Shown: positions 27,227 to 36,071, numbered from the stretch's first letter. The stretch: DNA of 64,000 bases from Streptomyces sp. DG1A-41 (GCF_037055355.1 NZ_CP146350.1:4735001-4799000), one strand, 5' to 3'. A program made the numbers and translations. The notes: a model not told the origin generated them from the sequence alone.

Positions 27227-27973
27227 ATGCAGGCCGAGGACGTACGACAGCACCTCACCACCCCGCTCACCAGCCCGGCGTACGCGCCGACGGTCCCGCG
27301 GTTCACCGACCGCGAATACCTCAACGTCGTCTACCGCACCGACCCCGACGCGCTGCGGGCCGTCGTCCCCGAACCGCTGCGGATCGGTGAACCCCTGGTC
27401 CGGTTCGAGGTCATGAAGATGGGCGACGTCAGCGGATACGGCCCCTACACGGAGGCCGGACAGGCGATCCCCGTCGGCTTCGAGGGCGAGCACGGCGAGT
27501 ACCTGCACGCCATGTACCTCGACAACTTCCCGGCGACCGCCTCCGGCCGCGAGGTCTCCGCCTACCCGAAGGTGCTCGGCTCCCCGTCGCTCACCGTCGA
27601 CTCCGGCGCGCTCGTCGGCACCCTCGACCACGGCAGCCTGCGGGTCGCCACCGCGACCATGGGCTACAAGCACCACGAGCTGGACCGGCGGGAGGCCCGG
27701 GCACAGATCACCGTGCCGACCTTCATGCTCAAGACCGTTCCCGGCTACGACGGTTCGCCCCGCGTCCAGGAACTCGTCCGCACGCGCATCACCGACGTCA
27801 CCGTCAAGGAGGCATGGACCGGTCCGGCCCGGCTCCAGCTGTTCCAGCACGTGCTCGCCCCGCTGGCGGACCTGCCGGTGCTGGAGATCGTCTCCGCCAG
27901 CCACATCCTCACCGACCTGACGCTGTCCGGCGTCGAGCCGGTCCACGACTACCTGAAGGGAGCCGCGTCATGA
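27227..27973 (+). CDS. Acetoacetate decarboxylase-family protein
   Basis: This 248-aa protein starts 6 nt after the hydratase stop. The family motif with the Schiff-base lysine is VSAYPKVLGSPSL. The adjacent position, a second Lys in clostridial acetoacetate decarboxylase that lowers the pKa, is Val here. Some family members without the pair are aldolases or dehydratases rather than decarboxylases, so the reaction is open. In this cassette it could decarboxylate or otherwise process a 3-oxo acid. Confidence 0.85.
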   Translation: MQAEDVRQHLTTPLTSPAYAPTVPRFTDREYLNVVYRTDPDALRAVVPEPLRIGEPLVRFEVMKMGDVSGYGPYTEAGQAIPVGFEGEHGEYLHAMYLDNFPATASGREVSAYPKVLGSPSLTVDSGALVGTLDHGSLRVATATMGYKHHELDRREARAQITVPTFMLKTVPGYDGSPRVQELVRTRITDVTVKEAWTGPARLQLFQHVLAPLADLPVLEIVSASHILTDLTLSGVEPVHDYLKGAAS

Positions 27974-28950
27974 CCTGCGCACCTGAAGAAGGCCGCGCCG
28001 TGACCCGCACCTTCCGTACGGCCGCGGTGATCGGCGCCGGGACCATCGGACTGTCCTGGACGGCGCTGTTCGCCGCGCACGGCCTGACGGTCCGGGTGAG
28101 CGACCCGCGCGCGGACCTCGCCGAGGCCGTGGACGAGGCCCTGGCGCGGTCCGCCCCGCACCTGGCCGCCCGCGGCCTGGACGTGACGGGCCTCGCCGGC
28201 CGGGTGCACATCGCCGCGGACGTCACCGAGGCGGTCCGGGACGCGGACGTCGTCCAGGAGAACGGCCCCGAGCACGTCGAGTTCAAGCAGGACCTGTTCG
28301 CCACCCTGGCCCGGGAAGCACCAGGCTACGCACTGCTCCTCAGCTCGTCGTCGGCCATCCCGTCGACCGAGTTCACCAAGGAGCTGGCGGACGACGACGC
28401 CGCCCGCGTCCTGATCGGCCACCCCTTCAACCCGCCGCACCTGGTCCCGCTCGTCGAGGTCGTGCCCGGCCGGCGCACCGGCCAGGACGCCGTGCGGGCC
28501 GCGGTCGACTTCTACACCTCGGTCGGCCGCACCCCGGTCGTCGAGCGCAAGGAGATCCCCGGCTTCGTCGGCAACCGGCTCCAGAACGCCCTCAGCCGCG
28601 AGGCCGTGTACCTCGTCGAGCAGGGCGTGGTGACGCCCGAGGAACTCGACACGGTGATGACCAACTCCCTGGGTCTGCGCTGGGCCACGGTGGGGCCGTT
28701 CCTCGGCTCGCACCTGGGCGGCGGGCCGGGCGGCTACCGGCACATGGCCGAGCACATCGGCCCCTCGATGCAGCGGATGTGGGCGAACCTCGGCACCCCG
28801 TCACAGAACCACGACCAGCAGGAACGGCTCGTCGCAGCCGTGGAGAAGGCCTACGGCTCCTCCACGTACTCACAACTCACCGAGACGCGCGACCGCAGGC
28901 AACTCGCTGTCCTGTCCGCCCTGGACAGCACGGGCAAGGAGGAGAACTGA
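27970..28950 (+). CDS. 3-hydroxyacyl-CoA/carnitine-type dehydrogenase
   Basis: This 326-aa NAD-dependent enzyme starts at an ATG overlapping the previous stop by 4 nt. A later in-frame GTG (TRTFRTAAVIG) is an alternative. The Rossmann motif is VIGAGTIGLSWTALFAAHG and the catalytic histidine is in LIGHPFNPPHLVPLVEVV. The C-terminal domain NRLQNALSREAVYLVEQG is closer to the lambda-crystallin/L-gulonate/carnitine dehydrogenase branch than to classical 3-hydroxybutyryl-CoA dehydrogenase. Its product would be a 3-oxo compound for the preceding gene product. Confidence 0.88.
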   Translation: MTCAPEEGRAVTRTFRTAAVIGAGTIGLSWTALFAAHGLTVRVSDPRADLAEAVDEALARSAPHLAARGLDVTGLAGRVHIAADVTEAVRDADVVQENGPEHVEFKQDLFATLAREAPGYALLLSSSSAIPSTEFTKELADDDAARVLIGHPFNPPHLVPLVEVVPGRRTGQDAVRAAVDFYTSVGRTPVVERKEIPGFVGNRLQNALSREAVYLVEQGVVTPEELDTVMTNSLGLRWATVGPFLGSHLGGGPGGYRHMAEHIGPSMQRMWANLGTPSQNHDQQERLVAAVEKAYGSSTYSQLTETRDRRQLAVLSALDSTGKEEN

Positions 28951-28951
28951 G

Positions 28952-30154
28952 ATGACCACCACCACGCAGCCGCTGGAAGACCAGCTCACCGCGGACTTCT
29001 ACGCCTACGAGACACTGCTGCCTGACGAGGAGCGCAAGATCCTCCTCAAGGCCCGCGCGCTCATGCGCGACGAGATCAAGCCGCTGGTCAACGCCAACTG
29101 GTCCAAGGGCGAGTTCCCCCGGGAACTCGTCGGGGTCTTCCGCGACAGCGGCCTCGCCGGCCTGCCCTACGAGGGCTACGGTGAGCACCGGCCCGCCGTC
29201 AGCAACCTGCTCAGCGGATTGCTGGCGATGGAACTGAGCCGCACCGACGCCTCGGTGGCCACCTTCTTCGGTGTCCACAACGGCCTCGCGATGTACTCCG
29301 TCCACTCCGGCGGAGACCAGGAGCAGCGCGACCGCTGGCTCCCGGAGATGGCCGCGATGGACAAGATCGGCGCGTTCGCCATGACCGAGCCGCTCGGCGG
29401 CTCCGACGTCGCGGGCGGCATGCGGACCACGGCCAGGCGCGAGGGCGACAGCTGGGTCCTGAACGGCGCCAAGAAGTGGATCGGCAACGCGACCTTCGCC
29501 GACTACGTCGTGGTGTGGGCGCGGGACGTCGACGACAACCACGTCAAGGGCTTCGTCGTCGAGAAGGGCACGCCCGGCTTCGAACCGGTGAAGATCGAGG
29601 GCAAGATCGCCTTCCGGATCGTGGAGAACGCCGAGATCACCCTCACCGACGTCCGGGTACCGGAGGCCAACCGCCTCCAGAACATCAACTCCTTCCGCGA
29701 CGTCGCCGAGATCCTGCGCGCCACGCGCGGCGGTGTGGCCTGGCAGGCGCTGGGCGTCATGGTCGGCGCCTACGAACTGGCCCTCGACTACGCCCGCGAG
29801 CGCCGGCAGTTCGGCCGCCCGATCGGCGGCTTCCAGCTCGTCCAGGACCTGCTGGTCAAGAGCCTCGGCAACATCACCGCCTCCTGGGGCATGCTGGCGC
29901 AGCTCGCCCGGTTGCAGGACGCCGGCGTCTTCCGCGACGAACACTCGGCCCTGGCCAAGGCGTTCGTCACCGCGCGGATGCGGGAGGTCGTGGCCTGGAG
30001 CCGGGAGATCTTCGGCGGCAACGGAATCCTCCTGGACCACGACATCGCCCGGTTCTTCGCCGACGCCGAGGCGATCTACTCCTTCGAGGGCACCCGCGAG
30101 ATGAACACCCTGATCGTCGGCAAGTCGATCACGGGCCAGAGCGCCTTCGTATGA
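28952..30154 (+). CDS. Acyl-CoA dehydrogenase, glutaryl-CoA-dehydrogenase-like branch
   Basis: This 400-aa flavoenzyme starts 1 nt after the previous stop, with GGAGGAGAAC as ribosome binding site. It has FAMTEPLGGSD, NGAKKWIGNATFADYVVVWA, the FAD-binding EIFGGNGILL and the catalytic glutamate in YSFEGTREMN. The ending IVGKSITGQSAF resembles glutaryl-CoA dehydrogenases. By eye, however, the position of the arginine that binds the glutaryl carboxylate is Ala (SRTDASVATFF), so a different acyl-CoA is likely. It is the last gene of the cassette. Confidence 0.9.
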   Translation: MTTTTQPLEDQLTADFYAYETLLPDEERKILLKARALMRDEIKPLVNANWSKGEFPRELVGVFRDSGLAGLPYEGYGEHRPAVSNLLSGLLAMELSRTDASVATFFGVHNGLAMYSVHSGGDQEQRDRWLPEMAAMDKIGAFAMTEPLGGSDVAGGMRTTARREGDSWVLNGAKKWIGNATFADYVVVWARDVDDNHVKGFVVEKGTPGFEPVKIEGKIAFRIVENAEITLTDVRVPEANRLQNINSFRDVAEILRATRGGVAWQALGVMVGAYELALDYARERRQFGRPIGGFQLVQDLLVKSLGNITASWGMLAQLARLQDAGVFRDEHSALAKAFVTARMREVVAWSREIFGGNGILLDHDIARFFADAEAIYSFEGTREMNTLIVGKSITGQSAFV

Positions 30155-30168
30155 ACCCCCGCCGGGAC

Positions 30169-30198
30169 AGGACCGGTCCGGATGAACCGGCCGGTCCT
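30169..30198. terminator. Hairpin between convergent operons
   Basis: AGGACCGG (30169-30176) pairs with CCGGTCCT (30191-30198) across a 14-nt loop, followed by ACTTCCCGTT. It lies 15 nt after the acyl-CoA dehydrogenase stop and 15 nt after the stop of the leftward deiminase gene, so it can serve both. Confidence 0.6.
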
Positions 30199-30213
30199 AC
30201 TTCCCGTTACGGC

Positions 30214-32194
30214 TCATCCCGCCGGGCGCTGCCACCACGCGGCGGTCGCGTCGCGCAGGGTGTTGGTGCCACAGTGCACCTCGCCCATGCCGAGGTGGTA
30301 CGTGTACCAGTCGTCGATGTACGACACCTTCACGCCGACCCGCCGGTAAGCGGCGGTGACGGCCTGGGTGAAGATGTCCTTGCCGCCGATGACGGGCCCC
30401 CACTGGCGCGGGGCGAGGTAGCGGTCGCGCCCCAGGAGCACGCCGTTGACCGCTCCGGGAACGTACGCGCTGGTCATCACCGTCGCCGCAGCCGCCGCAC
30501 GCGAGCCGGCCGGGTTCCCGGCGAGCCACTTCTGCTGGCCGTGGTCCCCGAGGCTGTCCACGAGGCCGGATCCGGCGCCCATGCGCGTCAGACGCGGCAC
30601 GGGAATCTCCTGGCCCTCGGCGGTCAGAGCCTCCGAGTCACGGGTGTACAGGGCGGGCACCCGCACGATCTCCCTGCCGGTGACCCCCGTCTCCCGCTTC
30701 AGAATCTCCAGGTTGGCCGCGATGCGCCGCGCCGCCATCTCGTTGTCGGACACCAGGTGCCGGGAGGCGAGCGCCTGGTCGATGGTCTCCCTGGGCGCCG
30801 GACTGTCACTGCGGCCCGGGACGGAGAACATCTTCGTCTTGCCGTGGCCGTCGCGCTTGGCGTCGCGCAGCAGTTGCAGCCCCGCCTTCGGGTCGGCGAC
30901 GCCGATGCGCCAGCCGCGCGGGGTGTCGGCGGGCAGGAACTGCACGAACTCGTCGACGTGCCCCACGCCCAGCCAGGAGGTGTCCAGCAGCAGCGGATCC
31001 TGGAGTCCCTGCGACTTCAGCAGCGTCCGCATCACCTTCGACGGACGCGCCCCGCTGTCCTTGCGCTCACCCATGATGATCCGCCCGGCCGGGAACGAGC
31101 GCCCGCCGTGCGCGTAGGGCGGGATGGTCTCCAGGTTCCCCATGGAGTTGAGCGACCAGTCGTCGGGCTCGGCCCGGTCGGTCACCTGCACGACACCGAT
31201 GTCACGGCCGCGCACCTTCTCGAACAGCTCCCGGCCCGCGTCCCGGTCCGGCTGGGCGGAACGCAGCATCACGCGCATCGTCTGCCGCTGACCGCCCGGC
31301 CCGGTCATGCTGACGTAGGCCGGTTCGACGAAGTCCTGTGCCCAGGGGTCGGCGTACTTCTTGAAGGTGACCAGCGGCGTGGTGACCCCGGCGTTCCTGA
31401 CCTCCTTCGCGAGTTCGGCGACGAACTTCCGCTGAAGACGGCTGTACGGGCCCTCGCCCTGGACCTCGGTCACCATCACCTGCTGGGTGTTCTGAAGGTG
31501 ATGGTGGGTCAGCAGTGGCGCGACACGCAGGGTCACGGCGTCGGAGGTGGACTTCTGCCCGGCCGTCACCGTCAGCCGGACCACCGCACGGCCGTCCCAC
31601 TTCGCGCTGTCCCGGACGACATCGGTGCCCTCGACACCGAACTCGACACCGGAACGCAACTCGGCGGCGCTCAGCCGGGTCTTGGACGTCACCGGGGCCC
31701 ACTTGCCGGAACGCTTGACGAAGAGACGAGCGTGCTTGCCTCCCGCGGTGACCTCCAAACTGCCCTGAGCGCCCTTGCCCAGACCCGGCATGGGGACGGA
31801 ACGGACCCGGGCGAGGTCGGCGGCGTCCGCACTGCCGTTGACCTTCGTGTCGGAGCCGTCGTTGCACGCGGCCAGCTTGGCGTCGGACAGCGGCTTGCCG
31901 CCCGGCCCGGTCACCGGGCACCGCTTGGCGTCGTCATCGATGTTGGGCAGATACACAGCTCCGCGCCCGACGGACCAGCTGTCCTCGCCGACCTTGTCGC
32001 TGCCGCCCGTGACATCGACCCGGCCGTCGCGGTTCACATCCGCCCGCAGATCGGCACGGCCACCCGTCTCGGCGGCGAAGGCGAAGGCCAGGCCCCGCCA
32101 GCACGGATCCCGCGGCGGTGAGAGCCAGGACGACCGACCCGGCCGGGTACAGGCGCGAAGGTCTACGTCTACGTATACGCGTACGTGAACGCAC
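30214..32194 (-). CDS. Secreted peptidylarginine-deiminase-family protein, signal peptide frameshifted
   Basis: The mature part is a protein-arginine deiminase (PAD) with the catalytic residues placed: Asp in DPWAQDFVE, His and Asp in LGVGHVDEF, and Cys in GEVHCGTNT near the C-terminus. PAD enzymes convert protein arginine to citrulline. GTG 32194, with GAGAGGA upstream, opens an excellent signal peptide (SVVLALTAAGSVLAG), but it is in a different frame from the mature domain. Removing one base from the C run 32093-32096 (G on the coding strand) joins them as SVLAGLAFAFAAETGG with a signal-peptidase site. So the gene is intact apart from one indel. Confidence 0.8.
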
Positions 32195-32255
32195 AGCACG
32201 TTCCTCTCCGTTGAGGGGGTTTCGCCGTGCAAGAGGAGCAACAGCGGCTGTGCGT

Positions 32256-32768
32256 TCACTGTGAGGCGAGAGTCACTCCATGAGTCCGGGCGTCGACCGG
32301 AAGGTCCGGCGGTAGGTGGCCGGAGGCACGCCGACCGTGCGGTTGAAGTGCCGGCGCGGCGTCGTGGCGGTGCCCATGCCGGTGGCCGCGGCGATGGCGT
32401 CGACCATGTCGTCGGTGCTTTCCAGCAACTCCTGGGGCGCGGCGGACCCGTTGGGTCAGCAGCCATTGCAGCGGCGTGGTGCCGGTCCCCGCCCTGAAGT
32501 GGCGGCCTGGATGGCGCGAGCGGCAGCGCGGGGCATCGAGTTGCCGTAGGGCATCCAGCGCTTGGCTGTACGTGGTGGGCAATGTGTGTCCCTGCGTGAG
32601 CAGGTCCAATGCCACGGGGGCCGTGCCCAGTCCGAGGCCCGAATGCTCGCGCAATCGACGGATGGCTTTGGCGGTACGTCCTTCACCTGCCAACGCCTTT
32701 GCCTCGTCCTGGGCTCCCTGCTCGATGGGCGTGATCAGTGCGGTTGTACGTGCCTTGGTGCTCGTCAC
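32256..32768 (-). CDS. Small protein with L7/L12-like N-terminus, reading into AraC remnant
   Basis: This 170-aa frame starts at GTG 32768. Residues ~1-80 look like a real small protein: EAKALAGEGRTAKAIRRL and EHSGLGLGTAPVALDLL resemble the C-terminal domain of ribosomal L7/L12. From about residue 85 it runs through the decayed AraC gene out of its proper frame and becomes Arg/His-rich nonsense. The authentic gene probably ended near residue 80, and its stop was lost in the rearrangement that joined it to the AraC fragment. Confidence 0.4.
   Translation of the reverse strand: MTSTKARTTALITPIEQGAQDEAKALAGEGRTAKAIRRLREHSGLGLGTAPVALDLLTQGHTLPTTYSQALDALRQLDAPRCRSRHPGRHFRAGTGTTPLQWLLTQRVRRAPGVAGKHRRHGRRHRRGHRHGHRHDAAPALQPHGRRASGHLPPDLPVDARTHGVTLASQ
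32273..32530 (-). pseudogene. AraC-family regulator C-terminal remnant
   Basis: FRAGTGTTPLQWLLTQRVRRA and, in a second frame, QELLESTDDMVDAIAAATGM then RRHFNRTVGVPPATYRRTFR form the two helix-turn-helix motifs of a GlxA/AraC-type regulator. They come together if one base is removed from the run 32434-32437. Nothing of the N-terminal ligand domain remains upstream. Confidence 0.65.
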
Positions 32769-32916
32769 AACGTTCCGGCACTCCCCCTATCGGCAGTTCC
32801 TCTTGATTCCGTCGATCCCGAGTACCACCGAGGCAAGGCCGCCGAGCGTGGCACCCGGTTCGCTGATCTTCTCCTCACGCCTTCAGCTTGAGGATCTTCG
32901 CCATGGGAAGTCCGCG
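32769..32916. other. Short gap with a possible gene tail
   Basis: On the plus strand about 25 codons ending near 32891 (VDPEYHRGKAAERGTRFADL and a little more) have the look of a conserved C-terminus, but nothing upstream in that frame is recognisable. It may be another relic of the rearranged 32.2-32.9 kb stretch. Confidence 0.25.
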
Positions 32917-34257
32917 TCACCACCCCGTCAGCAGCAAGTGGTTGAGCAGCAACGCCAGCACCACCTGCCCGGTGAGCCACGCACGCGGGTGGGGAAGAAA
33001 CGCGCAGGCCGGGAGGAGCCACACCGCGAAAGGCAGCCAGATGCGCTCCGTCTCCGCCTTGCTCATGCCGGACAGGTCGGCGACCAGCAGGGCGAGGAGG
33101 GCGGCGGAGACGAGGAGTGCGAGGCGGGGCTCGGCAGGCCGGTGGGGCGTATCGGCGCGGCGGGAGAGCAGCGCCGCGCCCGTCCGGCGCAGGCCCGCCG
33201 CCGTCGCCAGGCCCGTGATGAGCACGGTGCAGGCCGGGTTGGCCCACACCCAGTAGCCGTAGGGGCGGATGCCGCCCGCGCCCTGGTGGTAGCGCGTGAC
33301 CAGCAGGTGGTACGCCTCCCACCAGTCGAACCCGGCGAGTGTGAACGCGGTCGGGACCACGGCCAGTCCGGTGAGCAGTGGCACCAGCAGGGCGGGGCGT
33401 TCCCGGATGCCGTGCCGGCCGAGCACCAGTACCGCCGCCGCGATCAGCGCGATGAGGGTGAGGCCGTAGGAGAGGTAGCAGGTCAGGCCGAAGAGGAGGC
33501 CGGACGCCCCCGCCCACCCCAGCGAGCGTCTCGTGACCGCCAGTGCCAGCAGTGCCACCGCCCACGCCGCCACCCCGGCGAAGTACGCGTCGGCCGAGGT
33601 GCCCATCCACACGGCGGCCGGGGCCAGGACGAGGAAGGGGGCCGCCCTGCGCGCGAGGGCCTCGTCGGCCATGACGCGGATCGTGACCAGCACGGCGACG
33701 CAGGCCGTCGCCCCGACGGTGATGCACCACATGCCCGCCCAGCCGCCGCCCCGCAGCCCGATCCGGTCGAGCAGGACGAAGGTGAGTGTGGCGGCGGGCG
33801 GGTGGCCGGCGATGTGGGCGGGCCAGTTGTCCGGCGAGTCGAGGAGGATGTGGTGGGTGAAGTCCCTCAGCGCTGCCGGGATGTCGTCGAAGCGGTCGAT
33901 GACCTGGAGGTACTCGTAGCGGGTGGTGAGACGGCGCGCGATGCCCCGGTCCCAGCCGTCGATCAGGGCCAGGGAGCAGATCCACGCCGTGGCCGTGCCC
34001 CAGGTCAGGGGGAGCAGCGTCCGCCAGGGGAGCCGGGCCGCGAGGGCGGGGCCGTACGCCACGGTGGCGACCGCCAGCAGGACGGCCGCCGGAGTGCCGG
34101 GGCCCAGGTGGGGGCCCCAGGACGCCAGCAGCGGGGGCCAGCTGACGAACAGCGTGCGGCTGGTGTCCTGGATGTGGCGGCCGACCAGGACGGCGGCCGT
34201 CACCAACAGGGCAGCGGCCCCGACGGCGTACAGGTCACGACGGAGGGAGCGGGTCAC
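32917..34257 (-). CDS. Polytopic membrane protein, glycosyltransferase-39/87-like
   Basis: This 446-aa protein starts at GTG 34257 (TRSLRRDLYAVGAAALL) without a strong ribosome binding site. About ten to twelve hydrophobic segments are spread over the whole length. The loop LIDGWDRGIARRLTTRYEYL after the third helix, with acidic residues, is in the position of the catalytic loop of GT-C glycosyltransferases and mannosyltransferases. Several similar polytopic proteins sit beside GT2 enzymes in Streptomyces. Family placement is tentative. Confidence 0.75.
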   Translation of the reverse strand: MTRSLRRDLYAVGAAALLVTAAVLVGRHIQDTSRTLFVSWPPLLASWGPHLGPGTPAAVLLAVATVAYGPALAARLPWRTLLPLTWGTATAWICSLALIDGWDRGIARRLTTRYEYLQVIDRFDDIPAALRDFTHHILLDSPDNWPAHIAGHPPAATLTFVLLDRIGLRGGGWAGMWCITVGATACVAVLVTIRVMADEALARRAAPFLVLAPAAVWMGTSADAYFAGVAAWAVALLALAVTRRSLGWAGASGLLFGLTCYLSYGLTLIALIAAAVLVLGRHGIRERPALLVPLLTGLAVVPTAFTLAGFDWWEAYHLLVTRYHQGAGGIRPYGYWVWANPACTVLITGLATAAGLRRTGAALLSRRADTPHRPAEPRLALLVSAALLALLVADLSGMSKAETERIWLPFAVWLLPACAFLPHPRAWLTGQVVLALLLNHLLLTGW

Positions 34258-34371
34258 AGCCGGAACGCTAGGCCGACAGGGCGGGCGCGGGCCGCCGTCC
34301 GGGCCGGACGTCAGCGTTTCGTCATGGGTTGCGCACCCTTTCCCGGGGTGTTCCGGGCCTACGGTCGGGCC

Positions 34372-35607
34372 ATGCGAGACGACCCACGGCTTCCCTCCTC
34401 GCCCGGCTTCTGGCGCAGCCCCCTGCGTGGCCCCTGGCTCACCTCCGTGCTGGGCCTCGTCCTGCTCGCCGGCATCACCGTGCTGTTCGTGACGGGCCTG
34501 GTGTCCTACGCCGCCTACAACCCGGACCTGTCGCCGGTGAACGACAAGACCCCGGACAAGGGCATCCTCGGCTTCTACCTCTTCGCCTGGCCGACGCACC
34601 CGCACTGGCTGTACCGGCTCAATCAGGGCGTCCACGTCACCTTGGGCATCACCCTGATCCCCGTCCTGCTCGCCAAGCTGTGGTCCGTGATCCCGAGGCT
34701 GTTCGCGCTGCCGCCGGCCCGCTCGCTCGCGCACGCGCTGGAGCGGATCTCGCTGCTGCTCCTGGTGGGCGGTGCGCTGTTCGAGTTCGTGACCGGTGTG
34801 CTCAACGTCCAGCTCGACTACGTCTTCCCCGGTTCCTTCTACCCGCTGCACTTCTACGGAGCGTGGGTGTTCTTCGCCGCCTTCGTCGCCCACGTGCTGC
34901 TGAAGATGCCCACGGCGCTGCGCAACCTGCGGCACCTGCGGGAGGAGAGGAACGACCTCGTGTCGCCGCGCCCCGCCGAGCCGACCGTCTCCCGCCGGGG
35001 CGCGCTGTGGTTCGTCGGGGGCGGCTCGCTGCTGCTGTTCGCGACGACGGCGGGGCAGAACTTCGACGGACCCCTGCGGCGCACCGCCCTCCTCGCACCG
35101 CACGGCGGCGGCGACCCCGGCAGCGGCCCGAACGGCTTCCAGATCAACAAGACCGCCGCCTACGCCGGGATCGACACGGCCGAGACGGGCCAGGACGCCT
35201 GGCGGCTCGTCGTGACGGGGCCCGCGGGCACCGTCCGCCTCAGCCGGGCCCGGCTCGCCGAACTCCCCTTGCACAGCTCGGCGTTGCCCATCGCCTGCGT
35301 GGAGGGCTGGTCGACGTCGGACCAGTGGTGGCGCGGGGTGCGGCTGCGTGACCTCGCGGCGCTCGCCGGCTACGACGCCGACAACCCGCCGGACGTGTTC
35401 GTCGAGTCCCTCCAGCGGCGCGGCGCCTTCCGTAGCGCCGCCCTGCGCGCCAACCAGGTGGCCGACCCGCGATCCCTGCTCGCCCTCTACGTCAACGGCG
35501 AGGAACTGTCCCCCGACCACGGCTACCCGGCACGGATCATCGTGCCCGCGGCACCCGGTGTGCTGAACACCAAGTGGGTGGCCCGGATGACGTTCGGAGA
35601 CCTGTGA
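34372..35607 (+). CDS. Molybdopterin-dependent oxidoreductase fused to b561-like membrane domain
   Basis: This 411-aa protein has an N-terminal membrane part with four helices (~20-45, 85-108, 120-140, 155-178). Histidines in LNQGVHVTLG and YPLHFYGAW could bind haem as in cytochrome b561. From ~205 a further helix leads to a sulfite-oxidase-type Mo-cofactor domain (~240-411) whose Mo-ligand cysteine is in LPIACVEGWSTSDQWW. The fusion puts electron donor and acceptor in one chain. The substrate is unknown; MsrP-like repair of oxidised proteins is one possibility. Confidence 0.85.
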   Translation: MRDDPRLPSSPGFWRSPLRGPWLTSVLGLVLLAGITVLFVTGLVSYAAYNPDLSPVNDKTPDKGILGFYLFAWPTHPHWLYRLNQGVHVTLGITLIPVLLAKLWSVIPRLFALPPARSLAHALERISLLLLVGGALFEFVTGVLNVQLDYVFPGSFYPLHFYGAWVFFAAFVAHVLLKMPTALRNLRHLREERNDLVSPRPAEPTVSRRGALWFVGGGSLLLFATTAGQNFDGPLRRTALLAPHGGGDPGSGPNGFQINKTAAYAGIDTAETGQDAWRLVVTGPAGTVRLSRARLAELPLHSSALPIACVEGWSTSDQWWRGVRLRDLAALAGYDADNPPDVFVESLQRRGAFRSAALRANQVADPRSLLALYVNGEELSPDHGYPARIIVPAAPGVLNTKWVARMTFGDL

Positions 35608-36071
35608 TGCGCCGGCCGCGGATCCCCGTCGGAAGCCCCTTCCCCCTCCTCCTGCTCGCCTGCTCGTTCGCGCTCGCCGCCTACGCGGGCGTGCGGCTGC
35701 TCGCCGGTGACTGGTTCGGCGTGGCGCTGTGGTTCGTGGGCGCGGCGCTGCTGCACGACCTGGTGCTGCTGCCGTTGTACGTGGCCCTGGACCGGGCGGT
35801 CGTACGAGGGCTCGGCGCGCGCCGGGAGTGGGTGCCGTACGTGCGCGTACCGGCGGCCCTCTCCGGGCTGCTGCTCCTCGTGTGGTTCCCGCTGATCAGC
35901 GGCATGGTGGAGCGGCGTTACCGGTCCGCCACCGGGCTGCCGGCGGACGTGTTCCTCGCCCGCTGGCTGCTGATCACCGCCGTCCTCTTCGGCGGTTCGG
36001 CGCTGCTGCTGGCGGGGCGCCTGCTGCGGGTGCGCAGGGCGGCGAAGCGGCGCCCGCCGGCCGTCCACTGA
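35607..36071 (+). CDS. Small four-helix membrane protein
   Basis: This 154-aa protein has its ATG overlapping the stop of the Mo-enzyme by 1 nt, so it is co-translated with it. Hydrophobic segments lie near residues 10-28, 32-55, 75-95 and 115-138. It has no recognised family. Its 3' third overlaps the convergent methyltransferase gene by 154 bases. Confidence 0.75.
   Translation: MRRPRIPVGSPFPLLLLACSFALAAYAGVRLLAGDWFGVALWFVGAALLHDLVLLPLYVALDRAVVRGLGARREWVPYVRVPAALSGLLLLVWFPLISGMVERRYRSATGLPADVFLARWLLITAVLFGGSALLLAGRLLRVRRAAKRRPPAVH

Noticed and set aside
19060..30154. Calling the region a known antibiotic biosynthetic cluster
   Set aside because: There are no PKS, NRPS, terpene or RiPP core genes; the enzymes fit amino-acid and acyl-CoA metabolism, and the product is unknown.
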